Below are positions 24,621-34,278 of a stretch of 40,177 bases of DNA, one piece after another. The notes beneath the pieces are model-generated. The model was not told the origin of the DNA. It saw only the letters and a list, made by a program, of their open reading frames with translations, and did not search any database. Both the position numbers and the translations under genes were made by a program. Origin of the DNA: Pseudoalteromonas denitrificans DSM 6059 (GTDB lineage: Bacteria; Pseudomonadota; Gammaproteobacteria; Enterobacterales; Alteromonadaceae); the NCBI RefSeq assembly GCF_900112265.1, contig NZ_FOLO01000053.1:1-40177 (forward strand). Direction: 5' to 3'. Positions within the stretch are counted from its first letter, which is position 1; every line of letters begins with the position of its first letter.

Positions 24621-25913
24621 ATGAATCGAAATTGCATTTTATGTTTATCTTTATGTTTTATTTTAAATAATCAAACCATTGCGTCACAGGTATATTCATC
24701 AATTGAAAAGCGTGACCTCTATAATCACAGTATACCTAATCGTTTAAAAGGACTTAATAAAACGTCCAATTATATAAATAATTCACTCAATGTGATCAAC
24801 AAAGTTAATGTGAATGCAGTACATCAACGAATCTTTTTTTTAAAACGCTTAGCAAAAAATAAAATATGGCAAAAAATACAATTTGATGGTTTTCTAAAGC
24901 AAGGCGATAAACATAAAATGCTTGGTGAAATAAAGCATAGGCTATATTTATTAGGTTACTTTAAACCGAAAAGAATTCAAAAAAATGAATTTTCAAAAGC
25001 GTTAGCATCAGCACTGAGCCTTTTTCAAAAACATCATGGCTTAAACCCTGATGGTATTATTGGACCAAGAAGTTTAGCTTGGTTAAATACATCCCCGGCT
25101 CAAAGAGCAGACTTGCTTTTAAGAAATTTACATAGACAACAAACTTTTTTTGATGAAGTGGGGCAAGATTATTTGCTTATTAATATTCCTCAGTTTCAAT
25201 TAAGTTTAGTGGAGCAAGGAAAAGGAATTCTTAATTCACGTGTGATTGTTGGAAAAACAAAAAGACCAACACCTATTATTAGTTCACAAATAAAAAGCGT
25301 TGTTTTAAATCCAAGTTGGAATGTACCTAGGAAAATAGTACGTAGGGATTTATTACCCAAAATAAGAGAAAATGCTAATTATTTAGATGAAGAAAATTAT
25401 GAAGTATTTGATTTTGATGATAATCCAGTTATTTTAAAAGAATTTAATTGGTCAAAACTTGCAATGGGAAACTTTCCTTACAAATTAAGACAAAAGCCTG
25501 GTCCTAGTAATGCGTTAGGATATGTTAAATTTCACTTCAATAATAAACATAGTGTTTATATACATGATACGCCTGATAAAACATTATTCGATAAACATAG
25601 AAGAGATTTTTCGTCTGGTTGCATTAGAGTTGAAAAGGCAGATGAATTAGCGCAATGGTTTAAAGAACAAAGATTAGTTAATCAAACAAGTTGGCACCAA
25701 GTAATTGAACATAATGAGGAGAATATATGGTTTAAAGTTAAAGAACCTTTGCCAATATACCTAGTTTATTGGACTGCTTGGGTGGATAGCAATAATCATG
25801 TGCAATATCGTAATGATATTTATGATAAAGAAAATGTTATTTTAAAAAATAAAAAACCTCAATTAGATCTTCGTAGAAATCAAACAATTGCAATTTATAA
25901 GCATTGGAAATAA
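24621..25913 (+). CDS. L,D-transpeptidase, LdtD (YcbB)-like, with peptidoglycan-binding domain
   Basis: A 430-aa exported enzyme. A signal peptide (MNRNCILCLSLCFILNNQTIAS) is followed by a PG_binding_1 domain (about 110-165, ALSLFQKHHGLNPDGIIGPR). A YkuD catalytic domain (about 185-360) has H315 (YIHDTPDK) and the catalytic C334 (SSGCIRV). It forms 3-3 (mDAP-mDAP) crosslinks. At 430 aa it is much shorter than E. coli LdtD (about 615). ATG 24621 is preferred because GGAG lies 6 nt upstream; the ATG at 24606 precedes that site. It is followed after 104 bp by a MepK-like gene, the same order as ycbB-ycbK in E. coli. Confidence 0.88.
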   Translation: MNRNCILCLSLCFILNNQTIASQVYSSIEKRDLYNHSIPNRLKGLNKTSNYINNSLNVINKVNVNAVHQRIFFLKRLAKNKIWQKIQFDGFLKQGDKHKMLGEIKHRLYLLGYFKPKRIQKNEFSKALASALSLFQKHHGLNPDGIIGPRSLAWLNTSPAQRADLLLRNLHRQQTFFDEVGQDYLLINIPQFQLSLVEQGKGILNSRVIVGKTKRPTPIISSQIKSVVLNPSWNVPRKIVRRDLLPKIRENANYLDEENYEVFDFDDNPVILKEFNWSKLAMGNFPYKLRQKPGPSNALGYVKFHFNNKHSVYIHDTPDKTLFDKHRRDFSSGCIRVEKADELAQWFKEQRLVNQTSWHQVIEHNEENIWFKVKEPLPIYLVYWTAWVDSNNHVQYRNDIYDKENVILKNKKPQLDLRRNQTIAIYKHWK

Positions 25914-26017
25914 AGGCTTATAGGGCAATTAATGGTTTTTTCTGTTATTGACTCAGGTATTTATTATGGGATATTCTGCACGATTATTTTTTTGATTAAT
26001 ATTTATTTGGTATTTAA

Positions 26018-26566
26018 ATGACATTAGATTGTTCAATGCGCAGAAAAATTTTAAAAGGTATGTGTAGTGTAATGGCTGCTGGTGCGCTTCCTCAAAATGC
26101 TTTTGCTAGCCAGGTACATAAAGGCAGTCGTGCATTGAGTTTATATAACCGTCATACCAATGAGAGACATAAAGCTGACTTCTGGATCGCTGGAAATTAT
26201 CAATTAGATACTTTAAATCATTTTGACCAGATTTTACGTGATCATAGGCAAAATATCGCAGCACCTATGGATAAAAAATTATTTGAACTATTATTTCAAT
26301 TACAAGAAAAATTAGAAAATACGTCAGAAATTCATATTATATCTGGATTTAGATCACCTAAGACTAATGCAATGCTATCAGCAAATACAAATGGAGTAGC
26401 CAAAAAAAGTTATCATATGAAGGGAATGGCGATGGATATTGCAATACCTGGAGTTGATTTAAAAGATTTACGAAATGCGGCGAGAAGCCTTAAGGTTGGG
26501 GGTGTAGGGTTTTATCCTAAATCTGGTTTCATACATATAGATACAGGCAGAGTGAGGTCTTGGTGA
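26018..26566 (+). CDS. DUF882/M15 murein endopeptidase, MepK (YcbK)-like
   Basis: A 182-aa protein of the YcbK family. The M15-type zinc residues are H133 (SYHMKG), D140 (AMDIAI) and H173 (FIHIDTG), with the family signature SGFRSPKTNAML before them. E. coli MepK cleaves mDAP-containing crosslinks, including the 3-3 bonds made by L,D-transpeptidases. The N-terminus carries twin arginines (RRKILKG, 8-14) followed by a weakly hydrophobic stretch and ALPQNAFAS, so it is probably Tat-exported. The start could be ATG 26018 or 26036; neither has a clear ribosome site. It is downstream of the LdtD-like gene. Confidence 0.88.
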   Translation: MTLDCSMRRKILKGMCSVMAAGALPQNAFASQVHKGSRALSLYNRHTNERHKADFWIAGNYQLDTLNHFDQILRDHRQNIAAPMDKKLFELLFQLQEKLENTSEIHIISGFRSPKTNAMLSANTNGVAKKSYHMKGMAMDIAIPGVDLKDLRNAARSLKVGGVGFYPKSGFIHIDTGRVRSW

Positions 26567-26604
26567 TAAGGTTTTAACTTTAGCTAAATTCGTGAAGTGT
26601 CATT

Positions 26605-26650
26605 TAATTAAAAGTCCCAAACTCATTTATGAGTTTGGGACTTTTAATTA
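26605..26650. terminator. Bidirectional terminator between mepK-like gene and proS
   Basis: A perfect 21-bp stem (26605-26625 with 26630-26650) and a 4-nt TTTA loop, with A/T ends on both sides. It closes both converging transcripts. Confidence 0.95.
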
Positions 26651-26656
26651 ACTCAA

Positions 26657-28378
26657 TTAATTTTTAAACATTGCAGTAAAATACTCAATAACAGTATCTA
26701 AATCTAGCATGGTTTTTTCACCGGTACGACGGTTTTTCAATTCAACTTTGTTCTCATCAAGGTTACGTTCACCTATCACAAGTGTATACGGTACACCCAT
26801 TAATTCCATGTCATTGAACATCACACCTGGGCGTTCTTTTCTATCATCAAATAGTACTTCAATACCTGCTTGTGTAAGCTTATCGTATATATCATTTGCG
26901 ATATCAGGAATACGATGTGACTTATGCATATTCATAGGTACAATCGCTAATTGGAAAGGCGCAATGGCTTCAGGCCAAATAATACCGTACTTATCATTAT
27001 TTTGCTCAATGGCCGCAGCAACAATACGCGATACACCAACACCGTAACAACCCATAGCCATAGGCTGGTTTTTACCTTGTTCGTTTAATACACCTGCATT
27101 CATAGCTTCAGAATACTTAGTGCCTAACTGGAAGATATGACCAACTTCAACACCACGTTTAATATTAACCACGCCTTCACCACATGGGCTAGGATCGCCT
27201 TCAACAACATTTCGAATATCAGCAACAGTGTAATCAGCTACATCTCTATCCCAGTTAATACCACTGTAATGCACTTGGTTTTTATTTGCTCCAGCTACAA
27301 AATCAGCCATAACTGCTGCACTACTATCAACAATTACGGGTATTTCAAGACCTACAGGACCTAAAGAGCCAGCAGCGGCACCAATTGTGTTGATAATGTC
27401 TTCGTCTTTAGCAAGCTCTAATGGGCTATCAACTAACTCAAGCTTCTGGGCTTTTAATTCATTAAGGTCATGATCGCCACGAACAACTAATGCAACTAAA
27501 CCACGGTTACCTTCTTCATCTGTTGCACCATAAGCAATTAATGTTTTAACGCTTCTATGCGGTTTAACACCATGCTTGGCTTTTAGTTCTGCAATTGTTT
27601 TAGCTTCAGGGGTATCAAAAGTATTTAATTCTTTTGACGCTTCTGGACGTGTATCCGTTGTGATAGCTTCAGCCTTTTCAACATTTGCCGCGTAATTACT
27701 TTGTGAACTGAACGCAATGGCATCTTCACCAGATTCGGCTAATACATGAAACTCATGAGAAACACTGCCACCAATAGAACCTGTATCAGCAATAACTGGA
27801 CGGAACTCTAAATCCATACGTTTGAAGATATTACAGTAAGCTGTATGCATCTTTTGATAAGTTGAATCTAAGCACTCATCACTTAAATGAAATGAGTAAG
27901 CATCTTTCATTGTAAATTCGCGGGCGCGCATTACACCAAAGCGAGGACGTACTTCATCACGTACTTTAGTTTGTACTTGATATAAAGTCAGTGGTAATTG
28001 TTTGTAGCTTTTAATTTCTTTACGTACAAAGTCTGTGATCACTTCTTCGTGGGTTGGACCCAGCGCAAATTCTCGATTATGACGGTCTTTAATACGTAAT
28101 AACTCTGGACCAAACTCTTCAAAGCGCCCAGATTCAAGCCATAAATCAGCAGGCTGAATGACTGGCATTAACATTTCAATTGCACCAGCTTTGTTCATTT
28201 CTTCACGAACGATGTTTTCAACTTTACGTAAAACACGTAGACCTGTGGGTAACCAAGTATATAAACCCGATGCTAGGCGGCGGATCATGCCAGCTCTGAG
28301 CATTAATTGGTGACTGATGATTTCAGCATCAGCAGGCGTTTCTTTTAGTGTCGCGAGTATATATTGACTGGTACGCAT
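26657..28378 (-). CDS. proS: Proline-tRNA ligase
   Basis: A 573-aa class II prolyl-tRNA synthetase of the bacterial type with the editing (YbaK-like) insertion in the middle (about 225-380). Motif 2 lies in the VRPRFGVMRAREFTMKDAYS segment, motif 3 is the MGCYGVGVSRIVAA region, and the anticodon-binding domain covers the C-terminal 110 residues. CGGAA precedes the ATG by 6-8 nt. The gene downstream of trmO on the same strand (93 bp apart) matches the yaeB-proS neighbourhood of E. coli. Confidence 0.97.
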   Translation of the reverse strand: MRTSQYILATLKETPADAEIISHQLMLRAGMIRRLASGLYTWLPTGLRVLRKVENIVREEMNKAGAIEMLMPVIQPADLWLESGRFEEFGPELLRIKDRHNREFALGPTHEEVITDFVRKEIKSYKQLPLTLYQVQTKVRDEVRPRFGVMRAREFTMKDAYSFHLSDECLDSTYQKMHTAYCNIFKRMDLEFRPVIADTGSIGGSVSHEFHVLAESGEDAIAFSSQSNYAANVEKAEAITTDTRPEASKELNTFDTPEAKTIAELKAKHGVKPHRSVKTLIAYGATDEEGNRGLVALVVRGDHDLNELKAQKLELVDSPLELAKDEDIINTIGAAAGSLGPVGLEIPVIVDSSAAVMADFVAGANKNQVHYSGINWDRDVADYTVADIRNVVEGDPSPCGEGVVNIKRGVEVGHIFQLGTKYSEAMNAGVLNEQGKNQPMAMGCYGVGVSRIVAAAIEQNNDKYGIIWPEAIAPFQLAIVPMNMHKSHRIPDIANDIYDKLTQAGIEVLFDDRKERPGVMFNDMELMGVPYTLVIGERNLDENKVELKNRRTGEKTMLDLDTVIEYFTAMFKN

Positions 28379-28471
28379 GTTTTTTCCGTTATATATTGGG
28401 GTATTAAATTTTTTATTTCGTTAAGTGCTCTAGTGTAGCAGTGCTTAAGGCATCAAAAAAGCTTAACTTAT

Positions 28472-29179
28472 CTATTGGTGACTAATTTCTAGTACAGTAT
28501 TAAGATTATTTTCAATTTTCCACTTTATATTAAAATCATAAAGGCACATACCATAGTTTTGTATGCCTCCTTTGCTCTTTTTATATGCAGGTCGTGGATC
28601 TTGCTTTAATACTTTGGTAATAAATTGATATAAGTCTGGATGGTTTTGTTGTTGTTTTAAACAAAACTCAACCGCCTGTTCACTAAAACAGACTTCTAAT
28701 TCAGTCTCTGGACGCGTATCTGCAAACCCTGCTGTGGCATTTGGTAAGCTATCTGAATAAGGTAAGTAGGGCTTAATATCAATAATGGGTGTGCCATCTA
28801 ATAAATCTATACCTGAAAGCTCAAGCCATAATTTACCATTTTTATAACAAATTTCTTCTAATTTTACCGCACTCATACCAATTGCATTCGGTCTAAAAGT
28901 GGCTCGAGTTGCAAAAACGCCTTTCTTCTCATTACCTCCTAAACGTGGTGGACGCACGAGAGGAGACCAGCCTTTTTCTGCTGTTTCATGAAATCTAAAT
29001 ATTAACCATATATGACTAAAATCTGCTAAGCCTCGTACAAACTCTTCCCGATTAAATTCTCCTGTTAATTCAAGTTGTGCTTTAGCTTCAGGAATTAACC
29101 TTGGTTGACGGGGGATCGCAAATTTTTGCTTATAAGGTGAATGAATAATACCAACAGGTGTGATTTGATAAGTTTGCAT
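28472..29179 (-). CDS. trmO: tRNA (N6-threonylcarbamoyladenosine(37)-N6)-methyltransferase
   Basis: A 235-aa TrmO (YaeB/TsaA) enzyme that methylates t6A37 of tRNA-Thr using SAM. Typical segments are PVGIIHSPYKQKFAIPRQP (8-26), RATFRPNAIGMSAVKLEEI and the C-terminal QDPRPAYKK. Length is normal. It is upstream of proS on the same strand, so the pair may share a transcript. Confidence 0.93.
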   Translation of the reverse strand: MQTYQITPVGIIHSPYKQKFAIPRQPRLIPEAKAQLELTGEFNREEFVRGLADFSHIWLIFRFHETAEKGWSPLVRPPRLGGNEKKGVFATRATFRPNAIGMSAVKLEEICYKNGKLWLELSGIDLLDGTPIIDIKPYLPYSDSLPNATAGFADTRPETELEVCFSEQAVEFCLKQQQNHPDLYQFITKVLKQDPRPAYKKSKGGIQNYGMCLYDFNIKWKIENNLNTVLEISHQ

Positions 29180-29435
29180 TAAGTTCTTTTTAGAAATATT
29201 GATAGAGCGAATAATATCAAGAGTATTAATAAGTAGCTAGTCAACAAATTTCACAAACTTGAATTAATAAAAATTAAAAAAGTGCGATGATCTATTGAGA
29301 AATAATTCATTGCTAATACAAAGATAAATACTAACCTTTAACCGTGAATATTTTTAATTTTACAGAAAATAAGTCGCGTAAATTTTGATTAGATGAATAA
29401 AATTTATACATGTAACTTTTTCAATTGGTGAAAAT

Positions 29436-32400
29436 ATGAAAACTTGGACTTTGTTAGCTGTGGTAATTTTTTCGTTAAATGCTCATGCAAATACAAGGCA
29501 AGCAGAACACTCAGATGTAAATGATATTTGGAAAGATATCCATTATAAAACGGCACTTCGACAAGTTGATAAAGTAAATGTTATTGCGTCTGATTATCGA
29601 CTTCTTAATGCTGAAATACACGATATAGAACACGTATTATATGATATAAGCGAACGTGAATATAATTTGATGTTGCCTTTACCCGATGGTAACAATGCGG
29701 TTTTTAAACTGTATTACGCACCCGTGTACCAAGCTGAGTTGGAGCAAGAGTTTCCATCAATTCGAACATTTAAAGGCTATCAAATAGATAACCCCGCTAA
29801 TCGAGGTCGATTTGATATTACGCCCCATGGTTTTCATGGTATGTTTTTATATCAAGGGGAGCGTGTTTTTATTGATCCCCTGCAAAGAGACAATAAAAAG
29901 ACCTATATCAGTTATTACAAAAAAAATGCTAACCCGCTGACTAAACCTCACTTTGATAAAGTTTTACAAAAAAAATATAACGACTCATCTTCAGATTATA
30001 AATTAATAAACAAAAGTTTGTTAGCTGGTGAAACATTAAAAACGTATCGTATCGCTGTAGCAGCAGCTGGTGAATATACGACTTTCCATGGCGGTACTAA
30101 AGAGTTGGGGCAAGCTGCAATAGTCACAGCAATTAATCGTGTTAATGAAGTGTATGAAGTCGACTTTTCGGCTAAATTAGTGCTTGTTGGAAATAATAGT
30201 TCTGTTGTTTTTACTGATTCGGCAACAGATCCCTATGATAATACAACCGATGATTTAACCGCAAACGAAAATGTCATTGAAAATAATATAGGCAGTGCAA
30301 ATTACGATATTGGCCATGTAATGAACACTGGTGGTGGGGGTGTTGCATTTTTAGGTGTGGTGTGTACAAGTTCAAAATGGGGCGGTATGACAGGTTCTTC
30401 AGCCCCAACTGGTGACCCTTTTGTGATTGACTTTGTTGCTCATGAAATTGGTCATCAATTTGGTGGTCAGCATTCATTTAATGGAACTGCGGGTAACTGT
30501 GGTACACGTTCGTCAAATGATGCTTATGAGCCTGGAAGTGGTTCTACAATTATGGCCTACGCGGGTATTTGTGATGAACAAAACTTACAGAATAACTCAG
30601 ATGCATTTTTTCATGCCCACTCTATAGATCAAATGAAATCATTTATTTCAAGCACAGGTAATTGTGCTGCCACTTCTTTAATAAATAACGAGCCTCCCGT
30701 TGTTAGTGCTGGTAATGATTTTACGATTCCAGCTTCGACTCCTTTTAAACTGACAGGATCAGCCACTGATGTAAATAGTGATACCTTAACTTATGTTTGG
30801 GAACAAATGGATTTAGGGACAGCATCAAGTAGTGTTGCAACTATGGTAGATGATGGTTCAAGGCCTTTGTTTAGATCTTGGTTACCTACTAGTAGTGCTA
30901 CGAGGTATTTACCAAGGTTAAGTGATGTTGTAGCGGGAACAAGTACTTTAGGTGAGACATTCGCAACAACAAACCGTACATTAAACTTTCGTTTATCTGC
31001 TCGTGACGGTAAAGGGAATATAGGTACGGATAATATGAAAGTGACGGTAAGCAGTAATTCAGGCCCATTTGCTGTCACTGCACCTACAGCAGGTGATAAT
31101 TGGGTTAATGCTACAAATCCTATTGTCACATGGAATGTTAACAATACAGATCAAGCCCCTGTAAGTTGTTCAACAGTTGATATTTTATTATCTACAGACA
31201 GTGGATTGAATTTTAATCAAACGGTTAAAAGTAATACCCCTAATGATGGTTCAGAGGCGATAAATGTACCAGGACTTAATAGCGCAACGGCAAGAATTCA
31301 GCTCGTATGTCAAAATAATATTTTCTTTGGGGTTTCAACTGGAGATTTTACAATTTCAGGAATTGGGCCCGGTGGTGCTGCACCTGTGATCACTGCGCAA
31401 TCAAGTTTGAGTCTTGATGAAGATACAAGTTTAACGATGAAATTTAGTGACTTAACGGTAACAGATTCTGATTCAACTTATCCGACAGGCTTTACAATGA
31501 CATTGACAACTGGAAGTAATTATACAGTCAATGGCATGGTAATAACACCAGATAAAGATTTCAGTGGTAGTTTAACCGTTCCTGTAAAAGTAAATGATGG
31601 CAATAATGATAGTAACGCTTTTAATTTGGATATTACCGTAAATGCAATCAATGATGCTCCGGTGATCACTGGTACAAATACGCTAGAGACTAATGAAGAT
31701 ACCAACTTGATTTTAACGATTAATGAATTAGTTATTACAGATCCAGATAATACAATTGACCAAATGACGCTTACTGTTCTGTCAGGTGATAATTATACCT
31801 TAAATAGTACAACGATTATTCCAAATGCGAACTTTAACGGTACATTAACCGTACCTGTTCGAGTTAATGATGGAAAAGAAAATAGCAATACATTCAATGC
31901 ATCAGTCACTGTGAATGCAATCAATGATGCGCCTGTTATAACAGGTGATAATGGCATCTCAATTAATGAAGATACTGCTGTAACATTAAATATTTCAATG
32001 TTACAGATCACTGATACTGATAATACAGTAGACCAGATGACTTTAACTGTTATGAGTGGTACTAACTATACGGTGAGTGGAACTAAAATAACACCCGTAG
32101 CAGACTTTAATGGCACTTTAAGTATTGGTGTTAAAGTAAACGATGGTATGAATGATAGTAATACTTTTAATATATTGGTGAATGTTATTGCAATCAATGA
32201 TGTGCCTGTTATTACGGCTGTACAAGATCAAGCTATTAGTGAAGATCAGAGTCTAACGATTAGTTTTTCTATGCTGACAATTTCTGATGTTGATAATACA
32301 ACAGATCAAATGACAATTATTGTTATGCCAGGAGGGAATTATACTTTTAGTGGTGCAAGGTTAACCCCTATCGCTGAATTTAGTGGCGTATTAACAGTGC

Positions 32401-33662
32401 CCGTTAAAGTAAATGATGGTAGTGCTGATAGTAATATTTTTAATATTACAGTGACTGTTAGCGGCACTAATGATGCACCTATTATTACTTCCTCACAGAG
32501 CTTATCTACAACTGAGGATCAAAGTTTAGATTTATCAATTAGCATGATATCGATAACAGATCCTGACAATACACCTAATCAGTTAACCATGTTGCTGGTG
32601 GCGGGAGAAAATTACAGTTTTGATGGTTTAACTATGACTCCAGATACAAATTTTAATGGTGATCTTAATGTATCTGTAAAAGTAAATGATGGGCAACTTG
32701 ATAGTAATATATTTGCAATCCCAGTCAACGTCACAGCTGTGAATGATGCACCTATAATCACAAGTTCACAAACATTATCAATAGCGGAAGATACTAGTTT
32801 AGTTTTAACAACAGATATGCTCACAATTGTAGATGTTGATAATGCAGTGAGTGAACACACTTTAAGTATTTCTGCTGGAGAAAACTATAGTGTTAACGGG
32901 ACGAGTATTACGCCTAACAGTGAATTCAGTGGGTTAATAACAGTGCCTGTAATGGTTAATGATGGTGAGCTAGATAGTAATGTTTTTGAATTGAATATAA
33001 CAGTGAGTAATGTGAATGATACACCTGTTATCATGGCTTCAGTGCCACAAGTGGCAGATGAAGATCAAAGCTTAAACTTATCAATTGATATGCTAACGGT
33101 AACTGATATAGATACACAAAGTAATCAACTTACATTACAAGTTCTAGCCGGAAATAACTATACAGTTAATGCTCTGACTGTTACTCCGGATGAAAACTTT
33201 AATGGGGAATTGTTGGTTAATTTAACTGTTACGGATGGTGAAACATCAAGTATTAATCATCAAATGATTGTCACAGTGAATGCTATCAATGATAATCCTG
33301 TTGCAGCTGCTGATAGTTTTACAGTTGAAGAAGATAGCCAAAATAATTCATTATCAATTTTAAGTAATGATACTGATGTAGAAGGTGATGCTTTAGTAAT
33401 TGAGAGCATAAACTATACAGGTTCAGGTACTGTGACAATATCAGGAGCAAATCTAGTTTACTCTCCATTAGCAGGTTTTGATGGTAGTGAAAGCCTGACC
33501 TATATTATTTCAGATGGGCAAGGAGGTACTGCTCAAGGTCAAGTGAGTATGGTCGTCACAGCTAAATCATCAGGTGGTGGAGGTAGTATGCCTGTGTTAT
33601 ATTTATGTGTTTTATTACCATATGCCATTATTCGTCGTTTGATTAAGAGTAAACAAATATGA
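29436..33662 (+). CDS. Reprolysin-like zinc metalloprotease with 91-residue repeats and GlyGly-CTERM
   Basis: A 1408-aa exported protease. It has a signal peptide (1-18), a propeptide-like region to about 195 and a metzincin catalytic domain with zinc motif HEIGHQFGGQH (336-346) and Met-turn at M373 (TIMAYAG). A PKD/Ig-like stretch (about 425-545) and another linker follow. Then come seven repeats of exactly 91 residues (273 bp each, boundary aatgat at 31650, 31923, 32196, 32469, 32742, 33015, 33288; the first starts near 31377). Each contains an EDTSL-like motif, TITPDxxFNGxLTVPVKVNDG and an ND end (cadherin/tandem-95 type). An eighth divergent repeat precedes the tail. The C-terminus GGGGS, hydrophobic segment and RR is a GlyGly-CTERM signal for rhombosortase. 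The lipoprotein gene overlaps its stop. Confidence 0.88.
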   Translation: MKTWTLLAVVIFSLNAHANTRQAEHSDVNDIWKDIHYKTALRQVDKVNVIASDYRLLNAEIHDIEHVLYDISEREYNLMLPLPDGNNAVFKLYYAPVYQAELEQEFPSIRTFKGYQIDNPANRGRFDITPHGFHGMFLYQGERVFIDPLQRDNKKTYISYYKKNANPLTKPHFDKVLQKKYNDSSSDYKLINKSLLAGETLKTYRIAVAAAGEYTTFHGGTKELGQAAIVTAINRVNEVYEVDFSAKLVLVGNNSSVVFTDSATDPYDNTTDDLTANENVIENNIGSANYDIGHVMNTGGGGVAFLGVVCTSSKWGGMTGSSAPTGDPFVIDFVAHEIGHQFGGQHSFNGTAGNCGTRSSNDAYEPGSGSTIMAYAGICDEQNLQNNSDAFFHAHSIDQMKSFISSTGNCAATSLINNEPPVVSAGNDFTIPASTPFKLTGSATDVNSDTLTYVWEQMDLGTASSSVATMVDDGSRPLFRSWLPTSSATRYLPRLSDVVAGTSTLGETFATTNRTLNFRLSARDGKGNIGTDNMKVTVSSNSGPFAVTAPTAGDNWVNATNPIVTWNVNNTDQAPVSCSTVDILLSTDSGLNFNQTVKSNTPNDGSEAINVPGLNSATARIQLVCQNNIFFGVSTGDFTISGIGPGGAAPVITAQSSLSLDEDTSLTMKFSDLTVTDSDSTYPTGFTMTLTTGSNYTVNGMVITPDKDFSGSLTVPVKVNDGNNDSNAFNLDITVNAINDAPVITGTNTLETNEDTNLILTINELVITDPDNTIDQMTLTVLSGDNYTLNSTTIIPNANFNGTLTVPVRVNDGKENSNTFNASVTVNAINDAPVITGDNGISINEDTAVTLNISMLQITDTDNTVDQMTLTVMSGTNYTVSGTKITPVADFNGTLSIGVKVNDGMNDSNTFNILVNVIAINDVPVITAVQDQAISEDQSLTISFSMLTISDVDNTTDQMTIIVMPGGNYTFSGARLTPIAEFSGVLTVPVKVNDGSADSNIFNITVTVSGTNDAPIITSSQSLSTTEDQSLDLSISMISITDPDNTPNQLTMLLVAGENYSFDGLTMTPDTNFNGDLNVSVKVNDGQLDSNIFAIPVNVTAVNDAPIITSSQTLSIAEDTSLVLTTDMLTIVDVDNAVSEHTLSISAGENYSVNGTSITPNSEFSGLITVPVMVNDGELDSNVFELNITVSNVNDTPVIMASVPQVADEDQSLNLSIDMLTVTDIDTQSNQLTLQVLAGNNYTVNALTVTPDENFNGELLVNLTVTDGETSSINHQMIVTVNAINDNPVAAADSFTVEEDSQNNSLSILSNDTDVEGDALVIESINYTGSGTVTISGANLVYSPLAGFDGSESLTYIISDGQGGTAQGQVSMVVTAKSSGGGGSMPVLYLCVLLPYAIIRRLIKSKQI

Positions 33663-34042
33663 AAGTGCATATATTAATTTTTATTGTGCTTCTTTTTGGT
33701 TGTGATGCCATTGAAGCAGATAAAAAGCCAGAGCCTTTGACTGGGGAGTTAGTCCCTTTTAACTGGTTGCTTCATGCAGATAGCAAAATAGATGTACAAA
33801 CAGCGGCAGCAAAAAATGACTATCGTTTACTTGCAATAAGTGCTCGAGGAACGCAAATTCCTGGTATTAACGCCAGTGAAATAAAATCATTAATGCAAGT
33901 ATGCAATTATCGTTTTCTAAAAGGAATGGGAGATGTGATCTCTAGCCCTGAATATAGACAATGGTGGAAAAAAGGAATGACTTACGCAAAAGATTATAAT
34001 TTACGCATGGCAGAACATTGTAAAAAGAATGTAAAGCATTAA
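33659..34042 (+). CDS. Small lipoprotein coupled to the metalloprotease
   Basis: A 127-aa protein with a lipobox (LLFGC, lipidated Cys15), so it is probably anchored to a membrane facing the periplasm. After the lipobox there are no recognised domains; the mature part is mixed and contains a C-terminal C...CKK. Its ATG lies inside the protease stop (ATGA overlap), implying tightly coupled expression. That suggests a partner role such as inhibitor, chaperone or anchor for the protease. I do not recognise the family. Confidence 0.75.
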   Translation: MKVHILIFIVLLFGCDAIEADKKPEPLTGELVPFNWLLHADSKIDVQTAAAKNDYRLLAISARGTQIPGINASEIKSLMQVCNYRFLKGMGDVISSPEYRQWWKKGMTYAKDYNLRMAEHCKKNVKH

Positions 34043-34081
34043 AACTTGGAAGTATGGTACTTACTAAGTATATCAATATTG

Positions 34082-34121
34082 AAGTATCAGTTGATTTTTA
34101 AGTTCAAATCAACTGATACTT
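34082..34121 (+). terminator. Hairpin after the lipoprotein gene
   Basis: AAGTATCAGTTGATTT pairs perfectly with AAATCAACTGATACTT across an 8-nt loop, 40 bp after the lipoprotein stop. There is no strong T run beyond it, so termination efficiency is uncertain. Confidence 0.65.
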
Positions 34122-34278
34122 ATAACACAATAACGGCTTTCTCTATCTTTTACCTAACTAGCACATTCTTATTCATTTCCACCTTAAATCTCATACTTGA
34201 ATTCAATCGTTTAAAAAATAAAGTCATGCCCAAATATAAGTAATATCTTTAAAATAATTTTAATAATTGGAAGATAGA

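Noticed and set aside
31377..33560. Regular direct repeats at 273-bp spacing, considered as an array or satellite
   Set aside because: They are in frame and code for the 91-residue repeats of one protein; no spacers as in CRISPR.
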